Made by a program: the position numbers and the translations under genes | Part shown: one piece after another, positions 43,776-58,400 of the stretch | How positions within the stretch are numbered: the stretch's first letter is position 1 | Layout: each line of letters begins with the position of its first letter | DNA from: Branchiostoma floridae | Taxonomy: Eukaryota; Chordata; Leptocardii; Amphioxiformes; Branchiostomatidae | NCBI RefSeq assembly: GCF_000003815.2 | Contig: NC_049983.1 | Span: forward strand, 9,796,779-9,860,778 | Direction: 5' to 3' | DNA length: 64,000 nt | Notes under the pieces: model-generated | The model's database searches: none | What the model was told of the DNA's origin: nothing | Seen by the model: the letters and a program-made list of their open reading frames with translations, nothing else

Positions 43776-43795
43776 TCAAGATGGCGGACATGTGA
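43776..43795 (+). promoter_or_regulatory. YY1-like AAGATGGCGG motif with four-codon upstream ORF
   Basis: TCAAGATGGCGGACATGTGA carries ATG-GCG-GAC-ATG-TGA and matches the AAnATGGCGG core of YY1 sites that often sit just after transcription starts. It lies 68 bp before the cadherin ATG. Confidence 0.5.
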
Positions 43796-43848
43796 AAGCC
43801 CAGGTTCTCTCCGCATCGCAAAAAAAGAGGAATACTACAAGCATCAAG

Positions 43849-43903
43849 ATGGCAGCAATGTGGAGAACAACTATCATTCTATTGGCCTTTTTTGGAACTT
43901 CTG
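43849..43903 (+). CDS. Plus cadherin exon 1: signal peptide
   Basis: [18 protein letters not shown] plus a split Ala codon; donor GTAAGT at 43904. The ATG context AAGATGG is good. As in the minus gene, exon 1 holds only the signal peptide and ends in phase 1. Confidence 0.87.
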
Positions 43904-46430
43904 GTAAGTTTTTAATTTGTTATAACTTATGGCAGTTGTATTTCTGTCGAGTTTTTAATTTGTGATAATTAATTACGGTCGTATTTCGGCAGGCGAACAA
44001 ACATCAAGCTTGTTAAAATGCCAAGTCATTTAGTAAATCTGAAAATAACTGAATCGTTTACAACATTCAGTAATATCATTCAAGGCAAATGGTCTTATAG
44101 CGTTGGAGTTAAAATCTCAGCACTTAACTAATAAAAAAAAGATTTTGAAGTTGAGACTTTGAGACTTAATATATCCAACAAATAATATAAGATTTACTTG
44201 TCAGTAAAAAACTGTCCTTATGAATTGTATAAGTGACAAACTGTATGATAGTTATCGAGATAAGTTTCCGTTCATTTAAAACATTTCTGAGAACGCTTAT
44301 GCATAACAAAAGTGCTACTCTAACCGCCATTCCGTAAGTGTAAGTGTAAGTGTAACATATCGTCCAACTGATGTGGTTGTGGTTTACATACAAGTAATAT
44401 TGATAAACATTTATGTAACATTTGTATACTAACCAAAAGTGTACGTGTTAGAATGTGACACTTACATGATAAGCATGCGGTGAGTTTTACTATTGAGTTA
44501 AGTGTGTTTGCAATAACATTTCAAACCGAGATATGCTATCCTGAAAATCACTTTTCTTAATGTCGCCATGTCATTCAAAGTGAAGTGCACTTAGTATAAC
44601 AATTGTAGCAACAGTTCCCTATTCTACTATCATAGCGAAATAATGTCACAGTAATCATGATAGTATTTCAAGCATGCAACATTTGAGTATTTTTATCAAC
44701 TAATATTTTTTATCCGGTACGTTTGGAGATGATACAGTTACCGCAAAAGTTTAGTATCCCATTTTCATACGCCTTTTTCATACGCATTTTTTGTCGATTG
44801 TACGGCATCAACTATAGTTGCGTCAGCATATATAACAAGCAGTCTATTTGTCACATTATCATAGTTCAAAAACGTTTTTCAGTCGAAAATAAATGTTACA
44901 ATAATATCACATTATTTCGTCAGTACACAATCTTTGTACTCATACTAGTGAAATAATGTGATAGAGGGGTGCTATCGCATTCTTTCACTAATTACTAGCT
45001 TACTGGCATCACTTGATACATTCGCTAAGGTCTGATTAGCATACTAGTTGGCTGGTTTATACAGAAGAAGCCCTTAGTTTTAGACACAAGAAAGATCCTG
45101 TGATAAGTCCTTAATCTGAAGCCAGACGGATGATGACTTGCCGGCTTACGCCTAACTTGTTTCCGCCGACCAAAAACACAACATTACGAACACTTTATAA
45201 CAACACTACAGAAAGCTTAACCCCCTACTGACGGGTTAATGCCTTCTTAGTGGGTTTTCAAGACTTAGTGTCCCATTCGGGGGGGGGGGGGGGCAATGTT
45301 TCTGTTGTGCCAATCTGTGTGTGGTTTTAGCTGCAGGTTTCCTATGGCCCAGTGGTAAACTTTATAATGCTGGACACAGTTCAACTGTTCTTCTATTCAC
45401 ATACTGCACTGGAGGTTACCTCACACGAGCTGGTGCTACAATATGTGGACGTTTCAAACCTATAAGCCGTTGTAGGAGAACAGTATTATATGTTCTAGTT
45501 CTAATCTTTCAGCACGGGAGCTATCTAAAGGTGATATCTCACTGCTCTTGTGACACCGGTGCGGCACTGTGTAGTTCGAAAGATTACTCAACGAATATCA
45601 GAGATAAGGAACGAATTTTCGTACATTTTGTGTACTAATATTTTGTTGTCTTCTAAGTGAAAAAGCCAAACTTTTACGTATCATCTAAATTATACAAAAT
45701 CGGCGAAAATAACACAACAGTGCCGCAGTGAGCGAACCCCGCAGTGCCGCACCTGTGCCCCGAGTGCAGTGAGATACCACCTTATCGTTATCTACCGCCC
45801 TCAAAACGCTGTCGTCACCCAGCGATCCACGAATTGTTACATCTAACGTTAGGTTTCTATCTCACGGCCTCTCAGTTTTAGCGTTGACAAGTGCTAGGCA
45901 CGGCGTATCAGAGCGTGTGTACATGTGTGTGTGGTGTCCTTGTGAGAGTAAGAAGGACCATTAGTCGAACCATTAGTCACCAGAAGTAGGAGTTACCTGG
46001 GCGGTGGTGTTGAAAGAGTGGGCTCTCTACCGTCCCCAGTCATGTGGTAGAACTTACAGTTACACTTTCTTTCCACCAGAGTCTGCGACCTTGTTGTTGC
46101 GATCGCTGAGCGATCAAAGATTTGATAGATCGCTCAACGCTCTTTGTAGATGAAGAATGAATTGTTGTACGTTTTGAGTGTTTCGTTGTCGTTTAGTTGC
46201 TTAGATCGTACCCCTAAAGCTTACATCATACTCCAGTTATGAAATAAAGGGTCAAGCAAATGCGACAAAGTTTGGTCGTTGTACGGTGTAACTTTGAAAT
46301 ATATCTTCGGTAGTTTTCCACGTGTCCCAAACGAGACACAACGTATATACGTAGTATCCAGTTTTGTCCATCTTAGTGACCTAGAACCCATCCACATCGC
46401 GATATATATATCTTCGAAGTTTCTCGAGGT

Positions 46431-46476
<46 letters not shown>

Positions 46477-49400
46477 CTCAGACACGACGGATAGAGACGG
46501 GCAGACAGACAGGCTGACAGAAAGACAGACAGATAGACATAGACAGACAGACTGACAGAGAGAACGAGACAGATAGACAGGCAGGGAAGGCAGACAGACA
46601 GACAGACAGTCATATAGACATACACACAAAGACAGTCAGACAGTCTGTCTTTGGACAGAGGCAGTCAGGCAGATAGACACGACAAAGTCAGACAGACAGA
46701 CAGACAGACAGACAGGCAGGCAGACAGATAGACAGAGGCAGTAAGACAGAGACAGACAGAGAGGACAGACAGGTGGAGAAGGCAGTCAGACAGACAGATT
46801 CAGCCAGTCAGACCGACACACACATGCATCCCAAAACATAGCCTCTTTATCGAAGGTTACGTTATACTTTATCTTCATCTATATCCACAGCCCAAGCGGC
46901 GAGCCCTGACTTCGGTGCCAGCCTCCCCTCCACCGACACCATTAACGAGAATGTGGGCGGAGGGGTGTCCGTGTACGACTTCACTGTGACCGATGGTGAT
47001 ACCCAGTCGGTGACGCTCAGCATCCAGAACTCCAACCCTGCAGGGGCGCCGTTTGAAGTAACAGTAGCAAATTACAACGCTGGAACTACGACTGGACGGG
47101 TAAGGCACTCTCTACAAATATACATGGCCATACATTGTGTCGATGCAATTGTTGCGCAATGAATGATCATTTATTTATGCCCTGCCACATACTAGTACGT
47201 CGTACGATCGTTGTACGACCATCAGGCACTGAAGGCAATTCTTAGGTTAGTCATGCATGCGTTATTCAAAATTCACCTGTGCTGTGACGGAGAAGGCTGT
47301 CTTGGAACCTTCTCGGTGGTTAGTTCTGTCACAGCATCAAAATCGAACGACAACCTACGATGAAGGTGACCGCTTCGAAACACTCACTTGGAACAAATTG
47401 AGACATATTGACAGATACGATACAAATGCTACAAGTGTCATTTCGTCATAGTGCCATTTAAAAAAAGGAACGTCCTACCAATAGCCCTTTTTCATAAATG
47501 TGAACGCTCAAAATTCTACAATCTCAGCAATAAGAAAGTCATAGAGTTTTTAATGCGAATGAAAGATGTATGGTAGAGGTAAGCTATACAGGCTTTTTAT
47601 GCCATGTTGGATTAAAACGTACGTCTGTCAACCACGCGAAGATGCTACTGCTTAATTCAATTAGCCACCAACATTTTCGTCGGAGGATTCAAATTATAAT
47701 TAGTATGACGTCAATGAAAGGCGTGTATATAAAATAAGCCAGTGCACATATGCTCTAAAAGATCATATATTAACTCTTTCTGACATACAATTCTCTGTAT
47801 GCCATTTCTACAACTTTCAGGTTAGTTCAACCGCTTCAGCGTCCTTTGACTTTGAGACCACCACATCCTACACGTTAACTATCCTAGCCACGGACCCGGA
47901 TGGTAACACTGCAACCGCGGACCTCACAGTAAACATTGCGGACGTAAACGAAGCGCCAGTCATCAGTAACATCCCCTCTTCCGGACGGACCATTGGTCTA
48001 AATGAAGATGTCGGCGGCAGCTTCCAAGTCTTCCAGGTGGGTTAGCTACAGAGTTCACTACTACAGAGAGACAGGAATCCTGGGTAATATATCAAAGATT
48101 AAAACGTTCTGCAGCAGAAGAAAAAAGTCTCATCTGGACCATTGTTAAGATTTGCATGACAATGTTCAGAACGTAATGGCGCCTGCAAAATTGCGGAATG
48201 TTACATGTTCCTCACTTGTGTCATTGCTACAAGTACAGTCAAGGCTACCACACAATATATTCTCTCATTTGGTACATGTACTTTCCTGTCATGTTCACCA
48301 TCTCCGGGGAGAGAATTTGTTTTCAAATCAGGCGAAAAGTAATGAGCGCACTGAGCGTCAACCATAAAATTGACTTCCTGTGGCCATAAGCCCCGTTTAC
48401 AAATCAAGAATTTAGCTCGGGCGAGTTGTCAGCGAGCTCTAAATTACNNNNNNNNNNNNNNNNNNNNNNNNNNNNNNNNNNNNNNNNNNNNNNNNNNNNN
48501 NNNNNNNNNNNNNNNNNNNNNNNNNNNNNNNNNNNNNNNNNNNNNNNTCATGATGTGGATATCGCTAATTCATTCATGACGTGAATTTCTGAACGAAAAC
48601 ATTTTCGGGACTACAAACTTACGTGTTGTACATGTTTAGCCTGGCTAAATTATGTGTTTTATAAAGTCGGTTATATAACGGCCTTTTCCCCTCATTGTTT
48701 GCTTGACATTTTAAGAACTGTAAAGAACCACATTATCATTTTTTTTGTACGTGTATTTTTAAAGATTCGCCATGCGTCACTTTGCAAATCTCTGTCACGT
48801 CTTCTGTACACACAATCAGTTTTTCCTATTGTTTTACCCTTTCCCCTTATTTCCTTTGTAGGGTTGTAACGTTACTGGCCAATTTTTACCAGTACATGCG
48901 CAACTTTCAGTAATCAGATAATACGGATCTAAGAGCAACCAGATGCCAACACCGCCGAGCTAAATTCTTGATTTGTAAACGGGGCTTTACGACACGTTTT
49001 TCAGGTGACGGCTACAGATGTGGACAATGGTGACTCCATCCTCTTCTCCCTCGGTGGTGGAGGACCACACTTCGCCATTGATAGCTCCACCGGTATCATC
49101 ACCACGACGCCCTCCACGGGGATAGACTACGAGAGCGGGACGACCTCCTACACCCTGACGGTGACGGCGACCGACACTGGCCCCCTCACAGACACGGGCG
49201 TCCTGACGGTCAACCTGGTGGACACGAACGACGAGTCTCCTGTATTCAGGTAACGTGAATTGACATTTTTCAGGTGATGTTTTGAGTCCTACTGCGAATG
49301 ACGGCTGGACACATATTTTACTTATCATATTGACTCTGGAAAGAGAAAGAGAGGTTTTATTGAATATTTGTCATGCTTATACAGATGATATTGCAAACTA

Positions 49401-52400
49401 CATTGAGGAAGACGTTTAGGAGTAAATAAGAGAGGTTTTAGGGTTTGGCAACAGGGTCTGTTTTTGCCTTTTAGCCTTGAAGGTCTCTGAAGACATGTCT
49501 TCGTCCAAAGCTTTCTTTCCGAAAATGTCTTGATGCATCCCTATTGTAAGTGCTGTACCTACCTACCTACCTAGTCCCTTGACCTCAAGGTCGTTGGGGG
49601 GACAAGGTAGACATGAAGATCGAGAGTTGCCTCCAGGTTCTTCTATCCCTAGCCAGGGTTATCCTCTCCTGTAGGCTGAGGCCCGTCCAGTCAGCGATGT
49701 TATCCTGCCAAGCTTTTCGCTGCCGTCCTTGGCGACGTGCACCTTCCACCGTTCCTTGTAGGATCGTCTTGGCCAGGTTGTTGTGTCGGGTGACGTGCCC
49801 GAACTATTGCAGTTTACGTCTTTTGACTGTTGCTAGAAGTGTTTCCTGCGGGCCAACGAGGCTGCGTACCGGTTCCCGTACATACTCGTTCGTGACGTGT
49901 TCATAGTACGAGATGTGAAGTAGCTTACGCAGGCACCTCATCTCAAAGGCTCTGATCTTCCTCTCTGTTGCTGCCAGTAGAGTCCAGGTCTCACGCCCAT
50001 ACAACAGTATGGACACAACTAGGGTTTTGTAGAGCTGTAGATTGGCTGAATATACAATCATTTACTCAAGAATGCGTGCATGCTAAAACGCACTAGTAGT
50101 CAGATTAACAAAAACTGGGGGAGGGGGGCAAAATTGCAGCACTTACTCTCTGCCCCAAGAGCTTTGTACCACCCAAACGTCAAGACCGCAGCATGTCCAT
50201 AACACGAGGTATCGAAACCATACTTTTCAATGCACAATGTTAAAAAGTCGCAAGGGGACCCAGTATCGAATTTAACCTTCGTTTTTCTGACACCCACCAC
50301 CTACTAAATATCATCAGCATCCAACCAAGGATTCATGACTGATACTGTCTACAGCCACACAGACTATCATCTCAAAAGAGCATTATTTCTTCCAGTCAAA
50401 ATTTCTTTGTTTCATGTACAGCGGGTCCATTACGAACCCAGTCACCCTTTCCGAGGAGGTCCCGGTGGGTACCAGTGCAGGAGAGGTGCCGGCCTCGGAC
50501 GCAGACTTCGGCGGTACCGACACCATCACGTACGAGTTCGTCAGCACTCAGACAGACTTCACATTAGACGCAAGTAAGTCAATATGAAAGACGAGTATCC
50601 ACATCTTTGTCTTTGGGTGTATGACTATGCAGTCCTTGAGAAAATAGTAATAGGGAATTACATGAATGCGTATCGACATTTTTGGTCTATTCGCTTAGAA
50701 ATTGTTTTGGTGGATGTTGTTCAGTGTCCAACCACTATTTGACACTATTAAATTCTTAATTGAAAACACTTGCAACACTAGCATGACAGATCGATATAGA
50801 GGTCATTTATATTTAGCTAGTCTCTACCTACTTAAAGGTGGTATCTCACTGCACTTGGGGCACCGGTGCCGCACTGCGGGGTTCGTTCACTGCGGTATAC
50901 TGTTGTGTTATTTTCGCCGATTTCTTTTTATTTGGATATTGCGTAATGCATTAGTATGACTTAGAAGACCCAAAAATACACATTTACAAAGCCTAAGACA
51001 AAAATCGTTCTTTATCTCAGAAATTCGTTGAGTAATCTTTCGAACCCCACAGTGCCGCACTGGTGCCCCACGTGCAGTGAGATACCACCTTTATAGAGTC
51101 ACCTACCACAAGCACATTGCCTGACTTCCTTGTAACGTCATCTATTACATAATGATAACACATCGTTCCCGTCTGTGCACCAGGTACAGGAGTAGTGTAC
51201 ACGGCGGCAAATCTGGACTATGACGCCGCCGGGGCGACCCAGACCTGGTCGCTGTCCATCCGTGCGTACGACGGCGCCAGTCACTCCGTCACCACTACCC
51301 TCACCGTCAACCTGCAGGACCTGAACGATAACTCACCTGTCTGCTCGCAATATGTCTTCACGTACGTGTCTTTTTTCTTAGGACCCGATAGATCTATCTC
51401 CTTATGTTTCCATCAGAAAAGCAAGAATGCTATAGCTAAGATAAATGTAGTCGATATCGATGTGGTTTCTTGAAGAAATTTTTTAATTTCCTTCTTGCCC
51501 ATTACTGTTGGTACCCTCCTGGTTACTGTTGATATCTTTCTGTTATGGGCAAATGTATCTGAAAACGTGACTGTATAATCAATATACTTCATAGATAGAA
51601 AGATGCTGGCTAATTGAAGGTACACAACAACATACAAACTGCAACAGTGCGGCAAGTCGGTGACCTCGCTGAGACCTCAAATTTGACAAAGAGCTCAAAT
51701 AATTTCATAGATACCAAATCAATTTTTTGGTGCTCTGTGCATTTTGGGTATTTTTTCAGTCATATTTTACATTTTGCATGATATTGCAGTTGTCAAGAGT
51801 TGAAATTTGTAAGTTTCTGACAAAACTGTATCATTGCAGGAAACAGTTACCGGAAGGCACAGCGACGTCCAGCAATGTGGCGACCCTCAGCTGTACCGAC
51901 AGTGACGGCTCTAGTGCCAACAACCAACTATCCTACATCCTGTCGGACTCATCTGGACTTTTCACATTAAGTGGAACGGAAGTCAAGGTACTGATACTAC
52001 TGTAACGATAACAGTCTGAATATTCATGATATAATTATTCTATTATGCACTAGTAATGTCAAATGGCCTTTCGACAAGGCGTGATTCCTTGTACTTTCTT
52101 GAACTAGTGCCATGCTTCTAGCCTGGGTACCATCCTATTTCTACCGGGGCTTCTTACACTTGCTACCCCAAAAAAAAGTGTGAGGAGCCCCGGTAGAAAT
52201 CGAATGGTACTCAGGGAACCAAGCTTCCCTCTCTGGCCTAAAATACAGAAGTAACAAAAAGGTGATTTTCTGATCGAAACAAAGGTGTAATTCTAATTTT
52301 TTTTCTCTAAATTCCAGACGAGTGCTGCGCTTGAGTACGATGACGCAACCGCGGCCAGTCAGAACTGGTTGTACACCATGGAGGTGACGGTTACTGACAG

Positions 52401-55400
52401 TGGGACGAACCCGACGAAAAACTCAGGTACTGTTTTTTAACTGGTTTTCCGTCGTCAGTGTGATTATTACCTTCGACGGAAGGTTCTGTTTTTGGTAGCG
52501 TTACTGTGTGTGTTTGTTACTGTGTCCATCCTTCTGCAATTAAACATGATACTACAGACTGACTAGTCTTCCCCTGAACCGGTGATTCAGGTAGAATTGG
52601 GTTTAATATTCTGCAAACAGATTGATCCCAAAGCCTTCCATTCTCCATCTAAGCGTAGAAAAGAAAAGGAAAAACATAGATCGCGAAATGCAACTATTTG
52701 AGGTAACAGGACTCTTTCATTGGCTACAGTACCAAATGCCATCCTTTCATTGGTTGACCTGATAATTGTGATAAGCAATCAGGACCGTTCTATACCGACA
52801 AGGACGAACCCCATTAGTCGATGACATGTACCTAACTAATGGCATGTTTTCTCTTTCAATTAGTTCAAACCTTATTGAAAGCAACTTGATGTTATGTATC
52901 GAATGTTCATCTTCTACCTCTCTAGCCACGGTGACAGTTGTGGTGGAAGTCACGAGCGTTAACGAAAACACCCCGACGTGCACGCAGGCAACCTACACCG
53001 CCACACCGAACGAAGACGAGACCGTCGACGCCGTCATACAGACCCTGAGTTGTTCCGGTATGTCACTTCTCACGAAATTATGAAACACTGTAACACATAT
53101 GTATCCATTTCTGCACTGACAAAATAGCTATATCTACCATAGTCCTAAATCAAGTAGTCACTGTTCTTTTAGATGGCTAGTTTTCTATCATGTACGGTTG
53201 CGTGATTCTAATTCTTTGACAACATAAGGAGTGAGTTTAACTAGTGATGATAGCATTTTAGAAATGCAGTAGATTTTGACGCATCGTCGGGCCAATGTAG
53301 CACAGTTGATTTTTTAGTCTTAGCTATTTGTTATCGTCCCAATGGCTTATTGTATAGTAAGCAGTGCAGTTCAGCTACCTATATGTATACAGCTAACTAT
53401 ATGTATTCAATGCAAGAATGTAAAGTTGAAACTTTTTACACAAACGAAATCATCATAACGTTATAACCAACTTAGTCATATGTACGTTTGGTATTGTATT
53501 ACGCTGTATTGTTTTATATGGCATGGTATTGTATTGCATTGCATGGTATTGCTATGCATTGTATTGTATTGTATTGTATTGTATTGCATAGCATTGCATT
53601 GTATTGTATTTTATTTTATTGTATTGCATTGCATTGTATTGTATTATATTGTATATTTGCCCCCCACAGATAATGATTACGGTGACGATGGTGACCTGAC
53701 CTACGCTATCGTATCCGGTAACCAGGACGGCAAGTTCTACATCCACCCGACTGCTGGCGACATCAAACTGCGGACAGCATTGGACTACGAGACCACGCCT
53801 TCATACGTTCTAGAGGTACTTTACGGAAAATGATGCTTTTCGATTAGAATTCCATGTGCATCAAAGTACCAATACGAGAAGCTTATAAGAAGTCTAAAAC
53901 AGAATCTCATGATACACTGCTAAGGTATCTACACATCTTAATGCGTTGAGTAAAGAATATTCTTATTATTCAATACAAAAGTTACTTAAGGAATTGAAAA
54001 CGGCCAGAGGTTACAGAAAGTATCCGCGTCTGGAACGTCTGACCAATTTCAAAACCAATTCAGCTTCTTGCCTAACTTTTATACTGCGTATTTCATTACT
54101 TGGATGTTTTTAATCTTCGAATTCATAAAAAAATCGCATTGCATACCTGCCTAAGTTAAGTACGTGCTTAGGCCAGGGACTGGCCCCTTGCTCCTCTGGA
54201 GATCTCTATCAAGTATTCCCATGTCGCACTAATTGACGCAGTCTTAAGACTCAGTCAAGTCTCCTTTGTGATCTGGTCCTTTTAACGCTTAGGAGGTATC
54301 GATATTATTGATTTATTATCATTTAATACAAAGTCCGGAAGATTTCCTGTGGCAGTGACTTTGTGATTTTTCTCTGCAGGTGACAGCCACAGATGGCGGC
54401 GGTTCAGCCAACACCGCGACCGTCTCCATCAACGTCGTGAACGTCAACGACATGACGCCGACGTTCAACCCAGCGTTCTACACCGCCAGCGTGGTGGAGA
54501 CGTCGGCGACTGTCGGATACCTGATCGCCACTCTCACCTGTGCTGACGCCGACTCGCCAGACAGCGAGATACAGTACTCTATTATTTCAGGTAAGATAGG
54601 GTTTCTTCCTAGACCCTATAGGTACAATGTAAATGTCTGCTCTCCTATTGATTAGGCACGAGATGGCGATCGCGCTGCACTCTCACTGCGACCTAAATAG
54701 GATATGTGTAACCTTTTTTATCCTTTCACACTGGTTATACAAAATGTTAAAGTGTGACCGAGAAGACAAAGTGTAAAAAGATTCGTTTTTTTCTATACAA
54801 TTCGTTGAGCGATATGTCAAATTTAAGGTCGCAGAGAGAGCGCTGCGAGAGCGCCGTCCTAGTAGGAAGGGGGTTTAACCAATGAAGAGACCGTGGCGTG
54901 ATTAAAATTCATCTTGTCACTCAAGCGGGCCGGGTATTTCACAAACGCTGCGGCGTATCTTTTAAGGCCTTGTGTGTTTTGTTGTCTTTTTAGCCAAACC
55001 TGTACGTTTTGCATGATATCCCTATTATAAAGTCAAAGATAACACAGATAATTGAGAACAAAACGACGAAGCCAACGTGATCGAGTGAGATACCCTCTTC
55101 AGCTATGCTTATCTTAAAAGAGCTTAACTTCTATTTTGGGGAACACATGTACAAAAGACAGCATGTCAATCCAAGTACAGATGTCTTTGCAAGTGATATG
55201 AAAAATTTAAAGTTCTGACAGACTTGAAAAGTTGATAGCCAGTATCAAAATTTAATGGGATACGATTTGAGCTATAGACGCGACCGATGTTTTATTTCAC
55301 AAATGACCAGCTATGGTATAATCAATATACTTCCTCCCATAGGAAACACCGCAGGTAACTTCCGTATAACGGACCCCGACAACGGGAACCCGTTGATTGA

Positions 55401-58400
55401 AGTAGCGGTCGCAATCGACTATGACGCCGCCAGCGAGGCGCAGTCCTACACCCTGGTGGTGAAGGCTGTGGACGAGAACGGGGCGTCCACAGGGCTGTCC
55501 TCCAGCGCCATTATAGAGGTGGACATCACCGGAAACAACGACTTTACACCGAGCTTCGCTGCCGCCAACCCAACAACTCCTACGGTATGTAACCTTTTTC
55601 CTTAGTATGTTCATTCTTTATACACAGGACAACATAATCAGATGTATAACATTTGCTTGTATGTCGACGTATTATTACTCGTCTTGTAAGCTGTACACGT
55701 CGTCATGCAATGGCAAGAAAGCGCCATTTCATGGTTCACGTTTAAGTCCGGTTTCTTTCAATTGATAAGATAGGAATCCTTAACATTCATTTTACGCTAT
55801 TGGTGGATTAATTGATAAGGAACAGATTGAAGATAGCTTTCGTCAAATATACATTAGGTTAAAAAAGAACTCTATTTCCCACCCAGTATCAGGATAAGAC
55901 AGCATTCATCTTTCCTCTGTCCCCTCCTCTTCTTCTTGTACTTTTCTGTCCCTAGACTTCAGTGTACACTTTGCTAGCATGCTAGGGTCATGCCTGTACA
56001 GTCTCTAATGTCCTTTTCCAATCTCCAGTGTATGTGGCCTACTTCTGCTTCTCCAAGAGAGGCCTTCAAGCAGGTTATTGTCCATTGCCTTCGCGATCGA
56101 GTGTGTGATGTACAGACTGACAGGCGACTTATTGATTGATTGACAGATTGACGAAGAGTCGCAGGTGGGCACCTCCGTGGTGACCTTCGCCGCCAGTGAC
56201 AGTGACCGCGGGGCTGACGGGGCCGTCACGTACGAGATCATCAACGGCAACACTGCAGGGAACTTCGAGATCGACACGTCTACAGGAGTAGTCTACACCG
56301 CTAAAGTCATCGACTACGAGACGATGGGGAACACCAAGAGTTACACCCTGACCGTGAAGGCTTCTGATGGAGGATCGCCTGTCAAAACAGCCACACAACA
56401 GGCAAGTCGACTTTGTGTAACAGAAAAAGCTACGCATAGTATTGCGATAACAGTCAACATGATGATATAATGTTTTGTTACAGTGACTTATGAAATCATA
56501 TTGTACCAAGATCGCTCTTGTGTTACTACACTTGTCTTTTGCAAGCGAATATCAAAAGAATACTTTGTAAAACGATCATTAATTTGAAAGAAAGGCAAAC
56601 TTGTTGTTTGCTTGCGTTGGAAAATCCTTGGTTACGTTCCAAAACACGTCAATCGCTGAGCGACCTAAAGTTGGTCGTGTGTGACGCTTGATTTGGTATT
56701 TGAACATGATGCACATTAAAAAAAAAGTATGATCTAGATGATGATAAACACACAAAATGTAAAAAAAAAATTAGTTAGACTTCGATGAGCAGATGTGTGA
56801 AATGTCTGGCCGCTCATACGTCGAAAACCTCTAGTGGAAAGAGGCGTTAAGATGGCTTTTTTGTCAGCTTTCATAGAATTGAACTAACATCGTGATCTTC
56901 AAACCCCCTCCTTCCCAACAGGTGACAATAGCCGTAGAAGACATCAACGACAACGCTCCGGTGTGCACCCAGTACCTGTACGCGGTATCGTTAGACGAGA
57001 ACACCGCTGCAGGTACCGCTATCGCCCAGCTGGACTGCCAGGACGCCGACAGTAACACCTACGGTACCGTGACGTACTACGAGGACCCATCAAGTTCCGT
57101 GTTTGTGTTGGACACAACATCCGGGGCTGTCACTCTGGATAACTACGCCCTGGACTATGAGTTGGGTACTACGTCTCACGAGCTCAAAATCAAGGTACAA
57201 CAGATCACACCGAGCTATTTCTTTTTCAACGTTGCCCGCACCGATCTTCTAACATGGGCTTCTATACTATCAGTAACATCAACATGTATCAAAGTTTCAT
57301 AAGCATTATGTCTTTCTTTGCTTGAAGACAAACTCAAGTTAGTAACTTTTTTAAACAGTGCCAAGTACAAAGAACGGACAGAAATCAAAGGTAGTCCCAT
57401 AGCCTTTTCAATAGGCAGCATGGGCTGTAGGCATCCACTGTGTCTATTTGTAACCTTTAAGCATTCGTTTATCATCTTAAAGGTGCATATGTTGCTTGTC
57501 ACCATGGACAATGCCTACATGTACATGTACGCACATTTCGATGGAACTATACAACTATTATCCACTATTGCATAGTTTAGTTACTTCTGGGAATTTGACA
57601 TTCGTCCTTAATTATAAGCAGAGAATTAAGATCAAGACTAATGTACTATAATCTAATCTGATCACACGTGTAGGCAAGGGACAACGATCCGGTGACGCCG
57701 AAGACGGCAGACATTACCGTCACGATGTACGTCAACGCGTTGAATGAATTCCCACCGGCGTTTACTCAGGTAAGTACCTGCTCAAATGATTCAATAACCT
57801 TTATATCTAGTACTGAAAATTCATTTTCCTTGAGCATTTTGATTCTACAATATACAAACTCAACTTAGAGATGCCGAACCTAACGTATTAGAGTAGTTTA
57901 AGATCACATGTTTTAGATTACTATTAGGAGTCCTCTAAGTATCACAGCATGTACTTTGTTACAACTTCCAAGTATATCAAATGTTAGCAGGGACATTGGC
58001 ACCTTCATTGTTGCATTTTGACTCCTATAGACGATTTACAATGCTGGGTCCTTGGACGAAGATACCGCCATAGGCACCAGCGTGGTCACCATCGTCGCCA
58101 CTGACAGTGACAGTGGGACAGACGGGACCATCACATACGCCATCACGTCTCCTGCTAACTCACCTTTCGGTCTAGACTCGTCTTCAGGTGAGTTAAACAT
58201 GATGACTCATGTTGTGTCTTGTCTTGTAGTCTTCCATAAGTTATGCTGCAAACCAGGCTATATGTGGAAACGAAAAATAAATGGGTGTATTAAAAAGTGT
58301 TCACATATTCATATATTATATTTATAGATATCTTTGTTACATCTGTTTTTTGTCTTTTATATGATATTTTCCGTTCCCACAAACTGCCCGACTAAACTCC

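Noticed and set aside
46221-46629. Minus-strand ORFs rich in Cys-Leu-Ser-Val
   Set aside because: They are translations of the (GACA)n microsatellite, open in several frames because the repeat lacks stops.
49250-50421. Extra cadherin gene exon in the LINE-bearing intron
   Set aside because: Exons 4 and 5 already join in phase (PVFR to S-GSITNPV) and the intron content is a LINE and repeats.
53480-53833. 117-aa ORF starting in the TATTG array
   Set aside because: Only the part from 53670 is coding (exon 10); the upstream part is microsatellite followed by a clear acceptor.
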